Source of the DNA: an uncultured Burkholderiales bacterium
Lineage (GTDB): Bacteria; Pseudomonadota; Gammaproteobacteria; Burkholderiales; Burkholderiaceae_C
Direction: 5' to 3'
DNA: 14,444 nucleotides
NCBI GenBank assembly: GCA_903925445.1
Contig: CAIYFE010000246.1
Span: forward strand, 1-14,444
In this document: piece after piece, positions 1 to 9,094 of the stretch
Numbering within the stretch: position 1 is the stretch's first letter
Layout of the letters: every line of letters begins with the position of its first letter
The notes under the pieces: generated by a model
The model's input: only the letters and a program-made list of their open reading frames with translations
Databases searched by the model: none
Told to the model about the DNA's origin: nothing
Made by a program: the position numbers and the translations under genes

Positions 1-54
1 CACAAAAAGAAAAAACACAAGAAAAAGAAATCTAAAAAAGCCAAAGCTCAGTGA
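1..54 (+). CDS. 3' end of a gene with a lysine-rich C-terminal tail (partial, unidentified)
   Basis: Only the last 17 codons are visible. Read in frame 1 they give HKKKKHKKKKSKKAKAQ and then TGA at 52-54. A tail made almost wholly of Lys, with His, Ser and Ala, is typical of a basic nucleic-acid-binding or histone-like extension, but the body of the protein lies outside the window and no family can be named. Frame 2 is also open as far as a TGA at about 67-69, so the frame is not certain. Frame 1 is preferred because its composition is so coherent. A strong hairpin terminator follows 15 bases after the stop, which supports a gene ending here. Confidence 0.55.
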   Translation, partial: HKKKKHKKKKSKKAKAQ

Positions 55-69
55 CGCACTGAAGCCATG

Positions 70-101
70 AAAAAAGCGCTTGCCTTGCAAGCGCTTTTTT
101 T
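70..101. terminator. Strong bidirectional intrinsic terminator
   Basis: A perfect 14-bp inverted repeat, AAAAAAGCGCTTGC at 70-83 and GCAAGCGCTTTTTT at 87-100, is closed by a 3-base loop (CTT) and followed by one more T. The A-tract on one side and T-tract on the other let it work in both directions. It lies between the lysine-rich gene ending at 54 and ubiA, which ends at 118 on the other strand, so it can serve both convergent units. Confidence 0.9.
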
Positions 102-117
102 GTGGGCGCTTCGCGCA

Positions 118-1023
118 TCAACGCGCCCAATAACCCAACGCCACGCCGGCAAACACCGTGGCTCCCAACCAATGGTTGAGGCGAAACGCCGCAAAGCAAC
201 CTTCACGTGTGCGGTCCTTGATCAAGCGATGGTGCCAAGTGGCTTGAAGTGCTGCCAAGCCCAAAGCCAACGACCAAGGCCAGGCCAAATGTGCGCTGGC
301 CAAGCCATACGCCCAGCCCATGAGGTAGATGAAATAAAACGCCATGATGGCGGGCACATCCCATCGCCCCAAGGTAATGGCCGAGGTTTTCATGCCAATG
401 CGAAGGTCATCGTCCCGATCGACCATGGCGTATTCGGTGTCATAAGCCAACACCCAAAACAAATTGAATGCCAGCAAATGCCAAGCTTGCCAAGGCACGG
501 CGGCGGTGAGCGTCTCCACGCTGATTTGATCCCAGCCCACGCCTTGGCCACGCACCGCCGCAAAGGCCATGGGAATGCCAAAACTGAACGCAATGCCCAA
601 AACAGCTTGCGGCATCGACACGTGTCGCTTGGCGTAGGGGTAAATCAAAGTCACGATCAAGCCCGCGACGGACCACACCACCGTCACCGGATTGAGGGTC
701 AACACCAAACAAAATGCCAACAGCGCCAACAGCGCGCCCACGGCCAAGGCTTCACGTACCGAGACAGCACCTCGGGTAACAGGTCGCTGGGCGGTGCGCT
801 TGACGTGGCGGTCAAATTCCCGGTCGGCCACATCGTTGATGCAGCAACCTGCGCTGCGCATGAGCACGGTGCCCAACACAAACACCAGCATCAAATACCC
901 ACCCGGCCAGCCGTCAGCCGCCACCCACAGGGCTGACAACGAAGGCCACAGCAGCAGCAGCCAGCCAGCCGGACGGTTCCAGCGAATCAAATCCAAATAC
1001 AAATGAAGGCGTGTGCGCACCAC
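118..1023 (-). CDS. ubiA: 4-hydroxybenzoate polyprenyltransferase UbiA
   Basis: A membrane enzyme of ubiquinone synthesis that attaches the polyprenyl side chain to 4-hydroxybenzoate. The 301-residue product is close to the usual family length (about 290). It has the first Asp-rich motif NDVADREFD at 63-71, which binds Mg-diphosphate, and the second Asp-rich region YDTEYAMVDRDDD at 194-206. Around these are many hydrophobic helices, for example about 22-34, 43-58, 92-110, 116-130, 225-245 and 283-300. The start is GTG at 1023-1021 with GAGGA just upstream. That ribosome-binding site overlaps the oxyR stop codon (TGAGGA), and the genes are 6 bases apart, so ubiA is probably translationally coupled to oxyR. 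It is the last gene of the recG-oxyR-ubiA unit. Confidence 0.95.
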   Translation of the reverse strand: MVRTRLHLYLDLIRWNRPAGWLLLLWPSLSALWVAADGWPGGYLMLVFVLGTVLMRSAGCCINDVADREFDRHVKRTAQRPVTRGAVSVREALAVGALLALLAFCLVLTLNPVTVVWSVAGLIVTLIYPYAKRHVSMPQAVLGIAFSFGIPMAFAAVRGQGVGWDQISVETLTAAVPWQAWHLLAFNLFWVLAYDTEYAMVDRDDDLRIGMKTSAITLGRWDVPAIMAFYFIYLMGWAYGLASAHLAWPWSLALGLAALQATWHHRLIKDRTREGCFAAFRLNHWLGATVFAGVALGYWAR

Positions 1024-1029
1024 GTGTCC

Positions 1030-1989
1030 TCAAGATAAACGGGTCACGCCGGGCAAGTCGCAGGCGTAAACGGCGTTGCGCAAAGCAGCAATGGCTTCGT
1101 AACGGGTAAAGCTGCGGCGCCAGGCCAGCACAACGCGCCGTGTGGGGGGAGCGCTGCCATCTTTTTCGACGATGGGCACATAACGCACATAGGACTCATC
1201 GCTGGCTTTGCGCTTGGTGTTGAACGCTTCTTTGGGCACGCTCAAACGCGGCACCAGCGTCACGCCCATGCCGGCGGCCACCATGTGCTTGATGGTCTCC
1301 AGCGAGGAGCCTTCAAAACTTTTTCGAATACCTTCTGCATCGCTGGAAAAACGCGCGAACTCAGGACAGACCTCGAGCACATGGTCACGAAAGCAATGCC
1401 CGTTGCCCAGCAGCAACATGGTTTCGCTTTTGAGCTCTTCACCGCTGATTTCTTTGCGTTTGGCCAGCGGATGATTGCTGGGCAAAGCAGCCATGAAGGG
1501 TTCGTCGTACAGCGCGGCTGTGGCCAAACCCGCATCGGGAAAGGGTTCGGCCATGATGGCGCAATCGATTTCTCCGGTGCGCAACATCTCAAGCAGCTTG
1601 ACGGTGAAGTTTTCTTGCAGCATCAGCGGCATTTGCGGCGTGGTCGCAATGGCTTGGCGCACCAAGCTGGGCAGCAAGTAAGGGCCGATGGTGTAGATGA
1701 CGCCGAGCTTCAAAGACCCCGCCAGCGGATCTTTGCCGCGCTTGGCGATTTCTTTGATGTTGGCCGCTTGATCCAAGACGCTTTGGGCTTGACGCACGAT
1801 TTCTTCACCCAAGCCCGTGACGGCGACCTCGTTGGCGCTGCGCTCAAAGAGTTTGACGTCGAGCTCTTCTTCGAGTTTTTTGATGGCCACGGACAAGGTG
1901 GGTTGCGAGACAAAACAAGCATCCGCAGCGCGACCAAAGTGTTTTTCACGCGCCAAGGCAACGATGTATTTGAGTTCGGTCAGGGTCAT
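1030..1989 (-). CDS. oxyR: Peroxide-sensing LysR-type regulator OxyR
   Basis: A LysR-family activator of hydrogen peroxide defence genes. The 319-residue protein has an N-terminal winged helix-turn-helix (about 2-60, with FGRAADACFVSQPTLS at the helix-turn-helix), then a linker helix and a two-lobed regulatory domain. The diagnostic feature is the redox pair: the motif GHCFRDHVLEVC puts Cys at 199 and 208, the same numbering as the disulfide-forming pair of E. coli OxyR. This separates it from generic LysR proteins. The ATG at 1989 lies 4 bases after the recG stop and has no strong ribosome-binding site, so it may depend on coupling to recG. Here oxyR is the middle gene of a three-gene unit, not a lone gene divergent from its target. 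Confidence 0.95.
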   Translation of the reverse strand: MTLTELKYIVALAREKHFGRAADACFVSQPTLSVAIKKLEEELDVKLFERSANEVAVTGLGEEIVRQAQSVLDQAANIKEIAKRGKDPLAGSLKLGVIYTIGPYLLPSLVRQAIATTPQMPLMLQENFTVKLLEMLRTGEIDCAIMAEPFPDAGLATAALYDEPFMAALPSNHPLAKRKEISGEELKSETMLLLGNGHCFRDHVLEVCPEFARFSSDAEGIRKSFEGSSLETIKHMVAAGMGVTLVPRLSVPKEAFNTKRKASDESYVRYVPIVEKDGSAPPTRRVVLAWRRSFTRYEAIAALRNAVYACDLPGVTRLS

Positions 1990-1993
1990 GGCT

Positions 1994-4120
1994 TCAAGCT
2001 TTCAAGAAATCGGATTTTCCACCCAACCAGCGCTCAATGTGCCGTTTGGCCAATTCAGGATATTGGTCGAGCATGACAGGCGCCAATTCGCGCGCCCATT
2101 CCAACAAAGCAGAGTCTTGCGTCAAATCGGCAAAACGCAACAAGGGCGCACCCGATTGACGGGCGCCCAAAAACTCACCGGGGCCGCGAATTTCCAAGTC
2201 GCGTCTGGCGATTTCAAAGCCGTCCGAGGTCTCGACCATGGCGCGCAAACGCTCACGCGCGGTCTCGCTCAATCGACCGTTTTCGCCGGTGGCATACATC
2301 AACACGCAAGCCGACGCGGCGGCGCCACGTCCTACGCGTCCGCGCAGTTGGTGCAGTTGACTCAGGCCAAACCGCTCGGCATGTTCAATCACCATGAGCG
2401 AGGCATTGGGCACATCCACGCCAACTTCAATCACCGTGGTGCTGACCAAAACGCCCATGTCGCCGCTGACAAATTGCGCCATTTCTGCCTTTTTATCGGC
2501 AGGTGTCATGCGCGAATGCAGCAAACCGACTTTGACTGGCGCAGCCCCAGGCGAGTTGAGGGCTTGGCTCAACAACGCATGGGTTTGGGTGGCGTTGGTG
2601 AGGTCAAGCGCTTCGCTTTCTTCGATCAAGGGGCAGACCCAATAGACTTGCCGCCCTTGGCTGAGCTGGTGGCGAATGCGTTCGATCAGCTCGTCGCGCC
2701 GCGCATCCGAGACCAGCTTGGTCACCACGGGCGTGCGCCCGGGCGGCAGCTCATCCAGAGTCGAGACGTCCAAATCGGCGTAATAACTCATGGCCAAGGT
2801 GCGCGGAATGGGGGTGGCGCTCATCATCAACATGTGCGGCTCGCCATCGTGCATTTTGGCGCGCAAGGCCAAACGCTGCGCAACGCCAAAGCGGTGTTGC
2901 TCATCGATGATGGCCAGCGCCAATTGTTGAAACTGCACCTGCTCTTGAATGACCGCGTGCGTGCCAACCACCAAGGCAGCCTCGCCACTGGCAACGAGCG
3001 CCAGCATTTCGGTGCGCTCTTTTTTCTTTTGACTGCCAGTCAACCAAGCCACGCGTTTGCCCAAGGGCGTGAGCAAGGGCTCCAACCAGTCGATCAATTT
3101 GCGGAAATGCTGCTCGGCCAAGATTTCAGTAGGCGCCATGAGGGCGCATTGGAATCCTCCGTCCATGGCCAGCGCAGCTGCCAAGGCCGCCACAACGGTT
3201 TTGCCCGAACCCACATCGCCTTGCAGCAAGCGATGCATGGGCACGGGGCGCATGAGGTCTTGTGCGATTTCTTCGCCCACCCGGTGCTGGGCGCGCGTCA
3301 AACCAAATGGCAACACGCCCAGCAACTGCTCATGCAAGCCGCCTTGGCGCAGCGTCAGCTGAGGCGCTTTGAGCAAATCACGCTCGCGCTTGGCCTGCAA
3401 TTGCGACAGCTGTTGCGCCAGCAATTCTTCGGCTTTCAAGCGCTGCCAAGCGGGATGGGTTCGATCTTCGAGTTGCGCCAAGGACACATCGGGCGTGGGA
3501 TGGTGCAAAAAATACAGCGACTGCTCCAAACGCCAAGGCTGACGCTGTCCTGCATTTGAATGGCACACGGACAAGGGCAAGGCGTGCTCAGGAATCGTGT
3601 CGCTGAAGGCACCGCTGCGCGAGGCCTGAACCAAACCACCGTGCACTGCTTTGCGCAAATAGGCTTGCGGCAAGCCCGCCGAGGTCGCATACACCGGCGT
3701 CAACGCATTCGGCAAAGCCGCGCCTGCGACAGAAAAACTCGGATGCACCATCGTGCGACCCATGAAACCACCACGCACTTCGCCGCGCAAACGCACTCGG
3801 TTGCCCACCGCCAAGGCCTTTTGCTGGTTGGGATAAAAACTGAAAAACCGCAAAGTGCACGTGTCTGAGCCATCGTCCACCACCACCAGCAACTGACGGC
3901 GGGGTTTGTAGCTGATTTCACAAGACAACACGGTGGCGTCAATTTGTACGGTGTCGCCGTCACGGGCGTCGGACAAGCGGCTCAGCTGGGTTTCGTCTTC
4001 GTAGCGAAACGGCAAATGCAACGCAAGGTCAATCGCGCGATCCAACCCCAGTTTGCGCAACGCTTTTTGGGGCGCAGACAAAGCTTTGCGATCGGTGGAG
4101 GGCTTGACGTCAGCAGGCAT
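1994..4120 (-). CDS. recG: ATP-dependent DNA helicase RecG
   Basis: A superfamily 2 helicase that remodels stalled replication forks and branch-migrates Holliday junctions. The 708-residue product is near the family norm (693 in E. coli). An N-terminal wedge/OB domain covers about 50-135. The helicase core shows Walker A GDVGSGKT at 301-308, the DEQH box at 406-409, SAT at 434-436 in SATPIPRTLA, LHSRM near 534, TTVIEVGVDVPNA at 561-573 and motif VI QLRGRVGRG at 591-599. All catalytic motifs are intact. It is first in the - strand unit with oxyR and ubiA. No strong ribosome-binding site precedes the ATG, but the downstream sequence (LRKLGLDRAIDLALHLPFRYED) is typical of the RecG N-terminus and supports this start. 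Confidence 0.97.
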   Translation of the reverse strand: MPADVKPSTDRKALSAPQKALRKLGLDRAIDLALHLPFRYEDETQLSRLSDARDGDTVQIDATVLSCEISYKPRRQLLVVVDDGSDTCTLRFFSFYPNQQKALAVGNRVRLRGEVRGGFMGRTMVHPSFSVAGAALPNALTPVYATSAGLPQAYLRKAVHGGLVQASRSGAFSDTIPEHALPLSVCHSNAGQRQPWRLEQSLYFLHHPTPDVSLAQLEDRTHPAWQRLKAEELLAQQLSQLQAKRERDLLKAPQLTLRQGGLHEQLLGVLPFGLTRAQHRVGEEIAQDLMRPVPMHRLLQGDVGSGKTVVAALAAALAMDGGFQCALMAPTEILAEQHFRKLIDWLEPLLTPLGKRVAWLTGSQKKKERTEMLALVASGEAALVVGTHAVIQEQVQFQQLALAIIDEQHRFGVAQRLALRAKMHDGEPHMLMMSATPIPRTLAMSYYADLDVSTLDELPPGRTPVVTKLVSDARRDELIERIRHQLSQGRQVYWVCPLIEESEALDLTNATQTHALLSQALNSPGAAPVKVGLLHSRMTPADKKAEMAQFVSGDMGVLVSTTVIEVGVDVPNASLMVIEHAERFGLSQLHQLRGRVGRGAAASACVLMYATGENGRLSETARERLRAMVETSDGFEIARRDLEIRGPGEFLGARQSGAPLLRFADLTQDSALLEWARELAPVMLDQYPELAKRHIERWLGGKSDFLKA

Positions 4121-4209
4121 GGCGGGATTGTGCCTGCTTGCAGTCGCGTCACTCGTGAGAAAATCCGCGCCTTCTCCACTTGGAACGGGCTTGTCCAGCC
4201 CTCAAGCAC
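4121..4209. promoter_or_regulatory. Divergent intergenic region between recG and queA
   Basis: These 89 bases separate two divergently transcribed units, so they must hold both promoters unless one starts further out. Facing queA, TTGCAG at 4138-4143 could be a -35 box, with the A-rich GAAAAT at 4159-4164 as a poor -10 at 15-base spacing. I see no clear box facing recG and no strong dyad. Neither gene has a good Shine-Dalgarno sequence. The regulatory role comes from gene layout; the boxes themselves are weak. Confidence 0.4.
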
Positions 4210-5278
4210 ATGACACACGTCTACCGCCTCAGCGACTTCGACTTTGAACTTCCCCAGTCGCTCATCGCCCAACACCCCGCCCCCGAACGCAGCGCTTCTC
4301 GCTTGCTAGACGGCCGCACGCAAGTTGCTGTTGACCGAATTTTCAAAGACTTGCCCCAGCTGCTCCAAGCGGGTGACTTGTTGGTGTTCAACGACACACA
4401 AGTGGTCAAAGCCCGCTTATTTGGCGAAAAGCCCACCGGCGGCAAACTCGAGCTGCTGGTCGAGCGCGTGCTCACCGAGCACCAAGTGGTGGCGCACATG
4501 AAGGTCAGCAAAAAACCGCCGGTAGGCACCGTCATGCCAATGGTGGGAGGCTTCACCGCCACCATGCTCGGGCGCTGGCCGGACGAAAACGGTCAGCTGT
4601 TCAAATTCGAATTCAGCGACGAGCCGCACCGCTTGATGCAACAACACGGCCACATGCCGCTGCCGCCCTACATTGAGCGGCATCAAAACACCCTCGATCC
4701 CGAGCACGAAAGCCCCGCCGACCAAGCCGAAGACGAGCGCCGCTACCAAACCGTGTTTGCCAAACACCCCGGCGCAGCGGCCGCGCCCACGGCGGCCTTG
4801 CACTTTGATCAAGGCGTCTTGGAGGCCTTGCAAGCACGCGGCGTGGCCACGGCCAGCGTCACCTTGCATGTGGGCGCAGGCACTTTTCAGCCTGTGAAGA
4901 CCGAAAACTTGGCCGAACACCGCATGCACAGCGAGTGGTACAACATGCCAGCCCCAACGGTGCAAGCCATTCAAGACTGCCGCGCGCGGGGTGGACGTGT
5001 GGTGGCCGTTGGCACCACCAGCGTGCGCACCTTGGAATCTTGGGCTCAAACTGGCTTGACAAGCGGTGACACGCAAATTTTCATCACGCCGGGATTCAAG
5101 TTCCAAGTGGTGGATTTGTTGATCACCAACTTCCATTTGCCCAAAAGCACCTTGCTCATGTTGGTCAGCGCCTTGGCTGGCTTTGAACACATGCACGCGC
5201 TGTATCGCCACGCCATCGCGCAGCGCTATCGATTTTTTAGTTATGGCGACGCCATGCTGCTTGAAAGAAAGAAACCCG

Positions 5279-5292
<14 letters not shown>
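4210..5292 (+). CDS. queA: tRNA preQ1(34) S-adenosylmethionine ribosyltransferase-isomerase QueA
   Basis: Transfers and isomerises the ribosyl part of S-adenosylmethionine onto preQ1 at position 34 of tRNA, giving epoxyqueuosine. At 360 residues it is close to E. coli QueA (356). Family signatures run throughout: DFDFELPQSLIAQHPAPERSASRLL near the N-terminus, FNDTQVVKARLFG, KHPGAAAAPTAALHFD, GAGTFQPV, VGTTSVRTLES, and ITNFHLPKSTLLMLVSALAG near the C-terminus. The frame stays open upstream to a TTG at 4180. The ATG at 4210 is preferred because it gives the normal N-terminus (MTHVYRLSDFDF). The 3' end overlaps tgt by 14 bases, so the two queuosine genes are co-expressed. Confidence 0.95.
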
Positions 5293-6445
<1,153 letters not shown>

Positions 6446-6448
6446 GTT

Positions 6449-6477
6449 AACGCCTGTTGGCGTTGTGGTTTGCCACA
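6449..6477. terminator. Two back-to-back small hairpins after tgt
   Basis: AACGCC-TGTT-GGCGTT (6449-6464) is followed directly by TGTGG-TTTG-CCACA (6464-6477), starting 3 bases after the tgt stop. Each is a perfect stem of 6 and 5 bp with a 4-base loop. There is no T-run, so this is not a textbook intrinsic terminator. It could stabilise the 3' end of the queA-tgt message or mark a Rho-dependent end. The remaining bases to 6535 are AT-rich and must carry the dctA promoter. Confidence 0.4.
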
Positions 6478-6492
6478 TGATTGATTACGTAA

Positions 6493-6515
6493 AACCAAGG
6501 TAAATTCGCTTGGTT
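6493..6515. promoter_or_regulatory. Inverted repeat upstream of dctA, candidate operator
   Basis: A perfect 7-bp inverted repeat, AACCAAG (6493-6499) and CTTGGTT (6509-6515), has a 9-base spacer and sits about 20 bases before the dctA start. The AT-rich sequence after it includes TATTCT at 6515-6520, a possible -10 box, but no convincing -35 box is placed correctly. If TATTCT is used, the leader would be very short, which fits the lack of a Shine-Dalgarno sequence before dctA. An operator or a small hairpin are both possible; the regulator is unknown. Confidence 0.35.
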
Positions 6516-6535
6516 ATTCTTAATTTACATCAATC

Positions 6536-7813
6536 ATGTCTCATTCAACCGTTAAAAAACCACTTTACAAATCGCTGTATGTGCAAGTTTTGTTTGCCGT
6601 CGTGCTGGGTGTCTTGCTGGGCAACTTCTACCCCAGCGTCGGCACCGACATGAAGCCATTGGGCGACGCTTTCATCAAGCTCATCAAGATGATGATTGCC
6701 CCGATCATTTTCTGTACCGTGGTCGTTGGCATCGCTGGCATGGAAGACATGAAAAAAGTGGGCAAAACCGGCGGGTTGGCTTTGCTCTACTTTGAAGTGG
6801 TCAGCACCTTGGCGCTGATCGTAGGCTTGGTGATCGTCAACTTCGTGCAGCCCGGTGGTGGCATGCACGTCGACGCCGCATCGTTGGACACCAAAAGCAT
6901 CGCCGCCTACACAGGGCCCGGCAAGATGGAGACTGCCCTGGACTTTTTCATGCACATCATCCCCAACACGGTGGTGGACGCATTTGCCAAGGGCGAAATT
7001 TTGCAAGTGCTGCTCTTTGCCGTGTTGTTCGGATTTGCGCTGCACAAATTTGGTGGCCGCGGCACCTTGGTGTTTGACTTCATCGAAAAAATCTCGCACG
7101 TCTTGTTTGACATCGTGGGCATCATCATGAGGGTTGCGCCCGTCGGTGCATTTGGCGCGATGGCGTTCACCATTGGCAAATACGGCATCGACTCCTTGTT
7201 CTCTCTGGGCAAGTTGATGGGCACCTTTTATGTCACGTGTTTGATATTTGTGTTTGTGGTGCTGGGCATCATCGGCAAATTGCACGGCTTCAGTGTTTGG
7301 AAGTTCGTCAAGTACATCAAAGAAGAGTTGTTGATTGTTTTGGGCACTTCTTCGTCCGAATCGGTCTTGCCTCGCATGATGGAAAAAATGGAGAAAGCCG
7401 GAGCCCGCAAATCTGTCGTCGGCTTGGTCATTCCAACGGGCTACTCGTTCAATTTGGACGGCACCTCCATCTACTTGACGATGGCTGCGGTCTTCATTGC
7501 CCAAGCCACGGACACGCCCATGGATCTGACACAACAGCTCACGCTCTTGGCGGTGTTGCTGCTGACCTCCAAAGGTGCCGCAGGCGTGACGGGCAGCGGC
7601 TTCATTGTGTTGGCGGCAACCTTGTCTGCGGTTGGCCATGTGCCAGTGGCCGGTTTGGCTTTGATTTTGGGCATCGACCGCTTCATGTCAGAAGCGCGCG
7701 CATTGACCAACTTGGTGGGCAATGGCGTGGCGACTTTGGTGGTTGCCAAGTGGACGGGCGACTTGGACATGCAGCAACTCGATGCGGCCCTGAACCCAAC
7801 ATCTGAAGCTTGA
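6536..7813 (+). CDS. dctA: C4-dicarboxylate symporter DctA
   Basis: An inner-membrane proton or sodium symporter that imports succinate, fumarate and malate (dicarboxylate/amino acid:cation symporter family). The 425-residue sequence resembles E. coli DctA closely along its length and is nearer to it than to glutamate carriers: MKPLGDAFIKLIKMMIAPIIF near the N-terminus, GILQVLLFAVLFGFAL-like sequence near 155-169, RVAPVGAFGAMAFTIGKYG at 199-217, the serine-rich hairpin TSSSES at 271-276, GYSFNLDGTS at 302-311, and GIDRFMSEARALTNLVGNGVAT near 379-400. These hairpin and substrate-binding motifs are intact. There is no dctB/dctD-type two-component pair nearby. The ATG has no clear ribosome-binding site, but the N-terminus is normal for the family. 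Confidence 0.93.
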   Translation: MSHSTVKKPLYKSLYVQVLFAVVLGVLLGNFYPSVGTDMKPLGDAFIKLIKMMIAPIIFCTVVVGIAGMEDMKKVGKTGGLALLYFEVVSTLALIVGLVIVNFVQPGGGMHVDAASLDTKSIAAYTGPGKMETALDFFMHIIPNTVVDAFAKGEILQVLLFAVLFGFALHKFGGRGTLVFDFIEKISHVLFDIVGIIMRVAPVGAFGAMAFTIGKYGIDSLFSLGKLMGTFYVTCLIFVFVVLGIIGKLHGFSVWKFVKYIKEELLIVLGTSSSESVLPRMMEKMEKAGARKSVVGLVIPTGYSFNLDGTSIYLTMAAVFIAQATDTPMDLTQQLTLLAVLLLTSKGAAGVTGSGFIVLAATLSAVGHVPVAGLALILGIDRFMSEARALTNLVGNGVATLVVAKWTGDLDMQQLDAALNPTSEA

Positions 7814-7825
7814 TGCGGGTCAAGC

Positions 7826-7850
7826 CACCACCGACTACGCGTCGGTGGTG
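7826..7850. terminator. Hairpin between convergent dctA and FIST genes
   Basis: A perfect 10-bp inverted repeat, CACCACCGAC (7826-7835) and GTCGGTGGTG (7841-7850), has the 5-base loop TACGC. It starts 13 bases after the dctA stop. One arm lies inside the last codons of the - strand FIST gene, whose TAG stop runs into the loop. There is no T-tract on either side, so its strength as an intrinsic terminator is doubtful, but its position between two convergent genes fits a shared transcript end. Confidence 0.5.
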
Positions 7851-9094
7851 AACACGGTCAACACGCCCGTGTAGCCGTACAAGTTTTGATGGGCAATTTC
7901 ACCGCCCGCAAAAAATCCGACCAACGGCACATCGCCTAAAGCGCGGCGCACGATTTGTAACTCCGCGCTGGGATGCCCAAAATGCGGTCCGCCGCGACCC
8001 GCACAACTCACATAAATTGCACCCGCCATGCGCCTTGCTGGATGCGGATTGAGCTGCGCCGGGGCATTGAGGGCATCGGCCAAATCGGCCGTCATTTCTT
8101 CGGGCTCCAAGGCCTCTCGAATTTCAGCCCCAATGCGCATCAGGTCTGAGCGCGCTGCGGCTGCGTTGCGTTGGCAAAACGTCAAATGCATGCCTGCTTC
8201 GACAGGATGCGCCACCGCCACAGCTTGGCGTGCTGGGTCCAACCCAATGATGTGTCGCACCAGCACCACATCGTCAAATTCACCCGTTGTGCGCACAGCG
8301 TTGTCGTCTGGCGAAGTCAGTCCCACCAAAGTGGCGCGAACCTTGGCCAGCGCAGGCTGCGGGTTGTCCAATGAAATGTTCAGGTCACGCATCAACACCG
8401 CCAAGGCAGGTTCGCCATCCAAAGCTTTGACCAGATGCCCTTCAGCCTCGGTGATGGTGTGTTGTTTGGCGATGGGCAAGCAACCTTGGGTCACGCGCGA
8501 AACCATGTTCACCTGGGCATCAAACGCCACGCCGCTCAAGCCACCCACAAAAACGCCCGAAGCCTTGCCCTGCCCCGCCAAGTTGCCATCGGATGAAACG
8601 GCAAACTGCACCACGTCGCTGCGGCTGGACACCAAGCCCCCAAACACATAACCGCTGGTGGTGCGTTGTGCCAACTCGGCAATCAAGTCGGCCACATCGG
8701 GTGTGCTGGCATCGGCGTGTAGCAATGCGGTGTGCGGCACAAAACTGCGTCCACTGCTCAACGGAGCCACGCCACTGAACACGCGGTAATTCACGGGCGA
8801 GACATCGCACAGCATGACGCTCATGCCGGGTTCGTCAAAGTACTCGACGTTATTGGCCGCAATGCCCACGCCCACGCTGCCCGACCAATCGGTGACTTCG
8901 GGCAGCTCTTGACTCAGCAGCGCCAAAATGTCTTGGGCGTCAGGCGCATACACATCGGTGATGTAGAGCAAGCCCAACTTGGGCGACGACGCGTACTGCG
9001 CCAACGCCATGTGCGCGCGCAACTGCGCCAGCACCAAGCCCACGGCCATGCGCCATTGCGGATGCGTGGCGTGACCGTAGGGAAAGAGTTTCAT
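7835..9094 (-). CDS. FIST-domain (small-ligand sensor) protein
   Basis: FIST domains (FIST_N plus FIST_C) are sensory modules thought to bind small ligands such as amino acids and are often fused to signalling outputs. This 419-residue protein seems to be FIST alone: no kinase, GGDEF, HAMP or methyl-accepting domain and no membrane segment is visible. The N-terminal half has the Gly-rich sandwich pattern (DWSGSVGVGIAANNVEYF, TSGYVFGGLVSSR, GVFVGGLSGVAF). The C-terminal end GFFAGGEIAHQNLYGYTGVLTVF (393-415) is the FIST_C hallmark. The start overlaps the stop of the upstream PhaM-like gene as ATGA (9094-9091), with no good ribosome-binding site, indicating coupled translation. Family assignment is fairly secure; ligand and partner are unknown. 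Confidence 0.82.
   Translation of the reverse strand: MKLFPYGHATHPQWRMAVGLVLAQLRAHMALAQYASSPKLGLLYITDVYAPDAQDILALLSQELPEVTDWSGSVGVGIAANNVEYFDEPGMSVMLCDVSPVNYRVFSGVAPLSSGRSFVPHTALLHADASTPDVADLIAELAQRTTSGYVFGGLVSSRSDVVQFAVSSDGNLAGQGKASGVFVGGLSGVAFDAQVNMVSRVTQGCLPIAKQHTITEAEGHLVKALDGEPALAVLMRDLNISLDNPQPALAKVRATLVGLTSPDDNAVRTTGEFDDVVLVRHIIGLDPARQAVAVAHPVEAGMHLTFCQRNAAAARSDLMRIGAEIREALEPEEMTADLADALNAPAQLNPHPARRMAGAIYVSCAGRGGPHFGHPSAELQIVRRALGDVPLVGFFAGGEIAHQNLYGYTGVLTVFTTDA

Noticed and set aside
67..936. A 289-codon + strand open frame opposite ubiA
   Set aside because: It begins inside the terminator hairpin and is antisense to UbiA, whose motifs are intact.
1817..3559. A 580-codon open frame on the + strand opposite recG and the start of oxyR
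   Set aside because: It is antisense to well-conserved recG and oxyR, shows no recognisable domain and has the His/Gln/Arg/Gly-rich composition typical of shadow frames in GC-biased genes.
4180..4209. An upstream TTG start for queA
   Set aside because: It would add ten residues not seen in QueA proteins; the ATG at 4210 gives the normal N-terminus.
5183..5278. An extended N-terminus for tgt
   Set aside because: The extra 32 codons lie within the conserved queA 3' end in another frame, and MLKFDLLTTDP at 5279 is the typical Tgt start.
6458..6474. A sigma-54-like -24/-12 element (TGGCG...TTTGC) upstream of dctA
   Set aside because: The GG and GC are separated by 11 bases and not the required 10, and the boxes overlap the hairpins right after tgt.
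6545..7639. A 364-codon open frame on the - strand opposite dctA
   Set aside because: Rich in His, Gln and Asp with no domain pattern, and fully covered by the clearly real DctA; a codon-bias shadow.
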